Origin: Gnetum montanum
Taxonomy: Eukaryota; Streptophyta; Gnetopsida; Gnetales; Gnetaceae
DNA: 64,000 nt
Assembly (NCBI GenBank): GCA_015680685.1
Contig: MNCI01010784.1
Coordinates: forward strand, 31,756 to 95,755
Direction of reading: 5' to 3'
Position 1 is the stretch's first letter, and the number at the start of each line of letters is the position of its first letter. Positions 59,401 to 64,000 of this stretch are shown here, piece by piece. The position numbers were made by a program, and so were the translations under genes. The notes under the pieces are model-generated. The model had not been told where the DNA came from and ran no database searches. It worked only from the letters and a program-made list of their open reading frames with translations.

Positions 59401-60480
59401 GAAGATTGATTCTATTTTGATTAATGGTTTAGTTGTTGACTAGGATAACAATATTCATCAACATTTCTACTATTATAAATAACTCTTTTTCTCTAAAAGC
59501 GTGAACTTGCAAAAAATGGATGTCATTTTATAGAAAATTCCAATTCATAACATTAATATTATGCTTGAGACTCTTATTTCTTTGGAAGACCTCATGAATA
59601 CAATGATGCCTATGCCCAATGAAAAATTTCCATGAATATATGGCTTTTTAAATAAGCTTTATAAGCATTTTTAGCCTTATAACAAGTTTGACTTTTATGC
59701 CATGTATAAGAAGGTTGTTTGTAGAGGATCCCTTTGATAAATTCTTAATAGTGATATTATTAAACTATTGCTAATGGAAGGAGATCTTTGTTTTATGAAG
59801 AATTGTTGCCCCATCATACTACTTGGAACTACATATAAAATTATTACTAAAGCTATAGCTTCCAATATTAAGTAGCATATTTCAAAGGTTGTTAATCAAG
59901 AAAAATTAGGTTTTGTCCCTAGAAGATACATTCTAGGCAATGTTCTAATACCCACTAAAGCTTTGAATTGGGTTAAATAATCTAGGTAACATTACTTTCT
60001 CCTTAAGTTAAACTTTGCTAAGCGTATGATCAAATTGAATGACCTTTTGTTCTTAGAATTCTTAAGCATATCTAAGTGGAGATCTCCTTTATTTGTCATG
60101 TTTCACTTCTTTTTGCAAATGCTTTAACAAAAATCTCTACTAATGGAAAATTATCTAATGCACTATTTTTGCACAGATCCATTAGGTAAGGTTGTCCTCT
60201 TTCCCCATATTTTATTTATTATTATAACTTGTGTGTTGTGCTCTACCTTTAATTTTGACTCTAGATTGAATAGTATTCATGGTGTCTCATCCTCTCAATT
60301 TTGGTTGTATCAATATTACCCAATTTGTACATGATACCTTTTCAATGCTACAAGAATATTAGTTAAAGATTCAAAAAGCCATTAATATTAATCAAACTTT
60401 CTATGATGCCTCTAGCTTGAGAATTGATAAATCATGTTTTTCGTAGGCTAAGATAACAAGTATCTAATTCAATATCTTAG
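56480..60480 (+). mobile_element. Decayed L1-type LINE
   Basis: ORF1-like words WIKDLNPEEA and WVEFFGAHSKLDV (~56940-57025) and a knuckle-like YHQPDHWVYNC (~57240) come first. ORF2 endonuclease follows: NVRALTNPLHFYHAQLA (~57810), GLLSIYAADND (~58095), TNHRVGHDSIISRMNRVFI (~58360). RT follows: CCPIILLGTTYKIITKAIAS (~59800), KLGFVPRRYILGNVL (~59905), the GCPLSP region (~60185) and a damaged YxDD (FVHD, ~60325). Dozens of stops and shifts. A 430-bp duplication lies in the RT lead-in. An open piece at 56817-57053 ending YVDD is in the wrong frame and incidental. Confidence 0.7.
58643..59489 (+). repeat. 430-bp tandem duplication inside the LINE
   Basis: ATTAAAATGGCTAAATTACT starts at 58643 and again at 59073. 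The copies share over 400 bases with few differences, through GGTTTAGTTGTTGACTAGGA to AAATAACTCTTT. The unit covers the segment between endonuclease and RT. Confidence 0.9.
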
Positions 60481-61211
60481 CCTTGATATTGAAGCACAAG
60501 TTTTGATATCAGATATTTGATATCATGGGATGCGTGCCTTTCTATAAATACAACACTTAGGTGCATGATCCAAACATCTTACTACAACTATGTTGTAGCA
60601 TAGCTCTTGCAGTTTTTTCTCCAAACTTATAATATTTTCTGAGCACCTACAGTAGGAGTCAAAGAAGTGTGTGGATCTTTATTCGAGCACTAATGTAATT
60701 GAGCACCTTAGTGTGAATGGCAATAAAGACAAGCTTTTCTAATCAAACCTTGTAGCACTTGGAATAGATTAATGTTTTCCTTATGCATTTACTATTCATG
60801 TACTTTATTTTAATGAATTTTAAATAAGTAATTAATATTGATTAAATAATACACATAAGTGTGACCACTTCGAGCATACATTGACACTTGGTAATACCAA
60901 TAGTGCCTAAAACTTGGAAATCCAATAGCATTGCAACATGTTCAGGATATGTACAGAAAGTGGGAACATATGCTTATGTTAGGAATAGTTAAACATTAGT
61001 TGGTTATTAGATTAATTAGATTAATTAAACATTTATTACTTTATTTTTAGCACTTAGGTGATAAAACGATAAAACACAAAATGATAAAAATAACATGCCT
61101 TAGTTGGACTTAACTATACACTTTTACCTCATAAGTGAAACTAAGAAGATAATGATCATGGTTATTAGATTCACCTCCTAGACCCAGTGTACTTAGAGAG
61201 CTAAAGTCTAT

Positions 61212-62958
61212 TGATGAGCGGCGAGGTACCCCTACGCTCAACCATACGAATACGAGCATTCACGCATGATCCGATTGAACTCCGTGGATGGGCTAGTTGT
61301 GGTATCTAGATAGTTACACGTTGATCACAGTTCACTGTCTTCCCACCTGAACTAGTAGTTGCTTTGTCACGTATGGTTTAGTCCAAAGTGAGGCGTATGA
61401 TATGATCCTAAGCTAGTGCTACTCCTAGAGACAATGGAAAATAATCTTGATTAAACTAATGAGTAATAGGAAATGAAGTCTAAACTAACCTAAGTGCGAT
61501 GAGCATCCGTTCCTTAATCATCCGTACACGTCTTGGACCTCATGCATGACTACAACTGGGATTACCAAGTGTAGATCCTAGGTACACTACTGGGTTACCA
61601 AGTAGGCACACTTAAATGCTCGTGATTAATTCATACTCATTTTGCATTTAACAACAAGAATAGTAAATGATGATAAAGAAATATTAATTAAGAAAACAAT
61701 AAATAACAATAATAATTAAACAATTAAACTAAGTGAATGCTGCAATGATGAAGTAATCTCAATCTTTATTTCCAGTCATGTGCACATCCAAGTATGTCAC
61801 ACTCAAATAAAGGTGTCGTACAATTACAAGCATCACATTGTGGGCATGCACTTGGGAAAATAATCTAACTCCTACGAAAACAAAATGCAAGAGCTTTGCT
61901 ATAACTAACTCGAAGCTGCCTAAATGAGGTGGAAGGACCTCTTATTTATAGGCTGGGATAGGCGGCTGCATAAATGGGGCCACGTTGACGTAGGAAGGCT
62001 GTGTCGATGGGGCCAGATCAATGCTGCCGTGTATACAAGGCCCCGTATACGTGGCCTAGTCGATGCATTCACTATATAGCACTTCATCATACGCTCAACC
62101 ATACGAATACGAGTGTTCACGTGCAATCCGGTTGAACTCCGTGGACGGGCTAGTTGTGGTATCTAGATAGTTACACGTTGATTGCAGTTCACTATCTTCC
62201 CACATGGACTAGTAGTTGCTTTGTTACATATGGTTTAGTCTAGAGTGAGGTGTATGATATGATCCTAAACTAGTGCTACTCCTAGAGACAATGGAAAATA
62301 ATCTTGATTAAACTAATGAGTAATAGGAAATGAAGTCTAAACTAACCTAAGTGCGATGAGCATCTATTCCTTAATCATTTGTACACATACTGGACCTCAT
62401 GCATGACTACGACTGGGATTACCAAGCGTAGATCCTAGGTACGCTACTGGGTTACCAAGTAGTCACACTTAAATGCTCGTGATTAAGTTGTACTCATTCC
62501 GCATTTAGCAATAAGAATAGTAAATGACAATAGAGAAATATTAATTAAGAAAATAATAAATAACAATAACAATTAACAATAATAATTAAACAATTAAACT
62601 AAGTGAATGCTGCAATGATGAACTAATCTCAATCTTTATTTTTGGTCATGTGCGCATCCAAGTACATCACACTCGAATAAAGGTGTTGTACAATTACAAG
62701 AATCACACTGCAAGCATGCACTTGGGAAAATAATCTAACTCCTATGAAAAAAAATGCAATAGCTTCACTACAACTAACTTGAAGCTGCCTAAATGAGGCA
62801 GAAGGTCCTCTTATTTATAGGCTAGGATAGGCGGTTGCGTAAATGGGGCTGCGTCGACGCAGGAAGGCTGGGTCGACAGGGCCACGTGAACGTGGCCTCA
62901 TATATGGGGCCCCATATACATGGACTAGTCGACGCATCGACTATATAGTGCTTCATCA
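61212..62958 (-). mobile_element. Two family-A LTRs head-to-tail with no interior
   Basis: LTR copies 61212-62089 (878 bp) and 62090-62958 (869 bp) lie in direct tandem. The second lacks the first 21 bases (TGATGAGCGGCGAGG and following) and joins exactly at TACGCTCAACC. TSD TCTAT is perfect (61207-61211 and 62959-62963). Read in coding (minus) orientation, the 5' LTR has lost its last 21 bases together with primer site and all genes, and the 3' LTR is complete. It interrupts an LTR of the same family in opposite orientation. Confidence 0.85.
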
Positions 62959-63038
62959 TCTATGGAATTCAACTGGATCACTTAGTGAATGTTAGTGATT
63001 CATATGGTTGGGTGTAGGGTATACTTGATGCTCATCAT

Positions 63039-63056
63039 TGGTGCCATTACCAGGGA
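63039..63056 (+). other. Primer binding site, tRNA-Asp type, of the plus-strand element
   Basis: TGGTGCCATTACCAGGGA, one base after the LTR end, matches the tRNA-Asp site TGGCGCCGTTGCCGGGGA except for four transitions, consistent with methyl-cytosine decay on both strands. Confidence 0.7.
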
Positions 63057-63191
63057 CTTTGGTTAGCTACATACACATACACTATCTAGGGCTTAGTGAA
63101 ATTACTCAAAATCATTGTAACAAATTTTAAAGTTGCAATCATTCAAAGTAATAATAATAGTAAAAGCACACTTTTTTTCTTTCAATCTGCA

Positions 63192-64000
63192 ATGTCTTCT
63201 TCTCACAAGACTGATTCTCCACCGTAGCTTGAGCATACATCCAATCAACAAAGGAATGAATGGTCAAATCAACCATTGCCCTAAAAATGAAAAGTGATAT
63301 ATACTCACATTGATGAGTGTGTGCTAGACTTCACCTTCATCTTGCATCAGGATGAATAGTTGTGATGGAGGGACATGGAGGGCAACATTGTGTTGTTGCC
63401 TGATTGATTAGTTCCTATGATGTTTCTCCAAAATTTCATGAGGTTGGGCATCCAAGGACTAAATGTGAAATAAATTGTACAAAACCATAACTATAAGCAC
63501 TATTTTCCCACTAAAGCACAACACAAGAAAGATCAGCAATAGGAGATGCACTATGAAGCATTGAAGCGGGAATTGTTTGATAACCCTTTGTTCCTACTAG
63601 GCTAGAAAGATGGAGAGGATACCTTCTTTGGGAGTTCTCAATTCACTGAATCTCCTTCCATTAGTTTCAACAAAGGGGGCATAAATCAAAATTTATAGTC
63701 CATTGTAAATAATCCTAGTTTGAGCAAGAATAGGTTCCATAACCATGTGGGCTCTAGATGGGGATAAGCATCATGATGATGACAAACATGATGATCATGG
63801 CCATGACCAAAGAAGAGGCAGTGGTAAGCACCATGATGGTGCTATTCCTCCTTCCTATTCACCTTTGGCATCGTCTTCTTTCTCCACTAGCTCTGACTAA
63901 AGCTATAAAGGATGTGATTGTCATGCAGGTAACTAGTGGGACAAAGATGATTGTAAGGCCCACTACTATGAACAAAGGGACAACATAGGGCATCATAGGC
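63192..64000 (+). pseudogene. Gag remnant of the plus-strand family-A element
   Basis: Starts MSSSHKTDSPP, then stops, then FTFILHQDE and WRDMEGNIVLLPD, matching the minus-strand element's gag N-terminus at 5134-5544. At least six nonsense codons occur in the first 80 codons. The rest to the window end is a degraded Gag body with low-complexity Asp/His/Met stretches. Confidence 0.6.

Larger units (their letters stand above)
60484..64000 (+). mobile_element. Plus-strand family-A LTR element, right end cut by the window
   Basis: The 5' LTR runs from about 60484 (start uncertain, just after the LINE) to 63037 and is interrupted at 61212-62958 by another family-A insertion. Without it the LTR is ~808 bp, close to the 812 bp at 5616-6427. 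Its end CTCATCA (63031-63037) is followed by the primer site and gag. TATA CTATAAATACAAC lies at ~60543. Only ~0.96 kb of interior is in the window, so whether it carries pol is unknown. Confidence 0.75.

Overview
The window is nuclear DNA of a seed plant with a large, retrotransposon-filled genome. A gymnosperm is my best guess, from the low gene density and heavily decayed, nested LTR elements, but a large angiosperm genome is not excluded. I see one intact host gene, a leucine-rich-repeat receptor-like protein (RLP; exons 51232-51637 and 53139-55717, + strand), and a truncated relative of its 5' end about 9 kb upstream (~42199). Nearly everything else is mobile DNA or fragments of it. No rRNA, tRNA or CRISPR locus was seen.

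Layout. 1-6427: minus-strand LTR element with gag and protease but no visible polymerase ('family A'). 6428-~11050: remains of a Ty1/copia element lacking its 5' end. 11821-11910: cytochrome b5 gene fragment. 12211-30471: a complete 18.3-kb Ty3/gypsy element of the Tat (Ogre/Retand-like) lineage with target-site duplication (TSD) ATAGG, two ~1.7-kb LTRs, gag, protease, RT, degenerate RNase H, a second 'archaeal-type' RNase H and integrase. 32380-33262: gag fragment. 33380-39135: LTRs of another family, including a non-autonomous element with 1.2-kb LTRs around a 0.4-kb interior, next to a LINE tail. 39136-43656: tandem repeats and the truncated RLP copy. 43657-49849: second copia element with a family-A solo LTR (46007-47022) inside its integrase. 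49850-55717: RLP promoter and gene. 56480-60480: decayed L1-type LINE. 60484-64000: plus-strand family-A element whose 5' LTR is split by a minus-strand two-LTR insertion (61212-62958, TSD TCTAT).

The most unusual object lies between protease and RT of the Tat element (18836-23394): a minus-strand gene with its own TATA box, about eight exons joined by GT-AG introns, mostly in phase, and a poly(A) signal. Its first coding exons read as an FCP1/NIF-type HAD phosphatase-like domain. It sits where Ogre elements are known to carry an intron in the sense pol transcript. The element's sense ORFs have only nonsense transitions and no frameshift that I could see. Its 5' leader also carries five tandem copies of a small hairpin with compensatory changes.

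The elements encode their own replication. The RLP would act at the plasma membrane as a ligand-binding receptor needing a partner kinase. All coordinates were read by eye, without alignment or database search.
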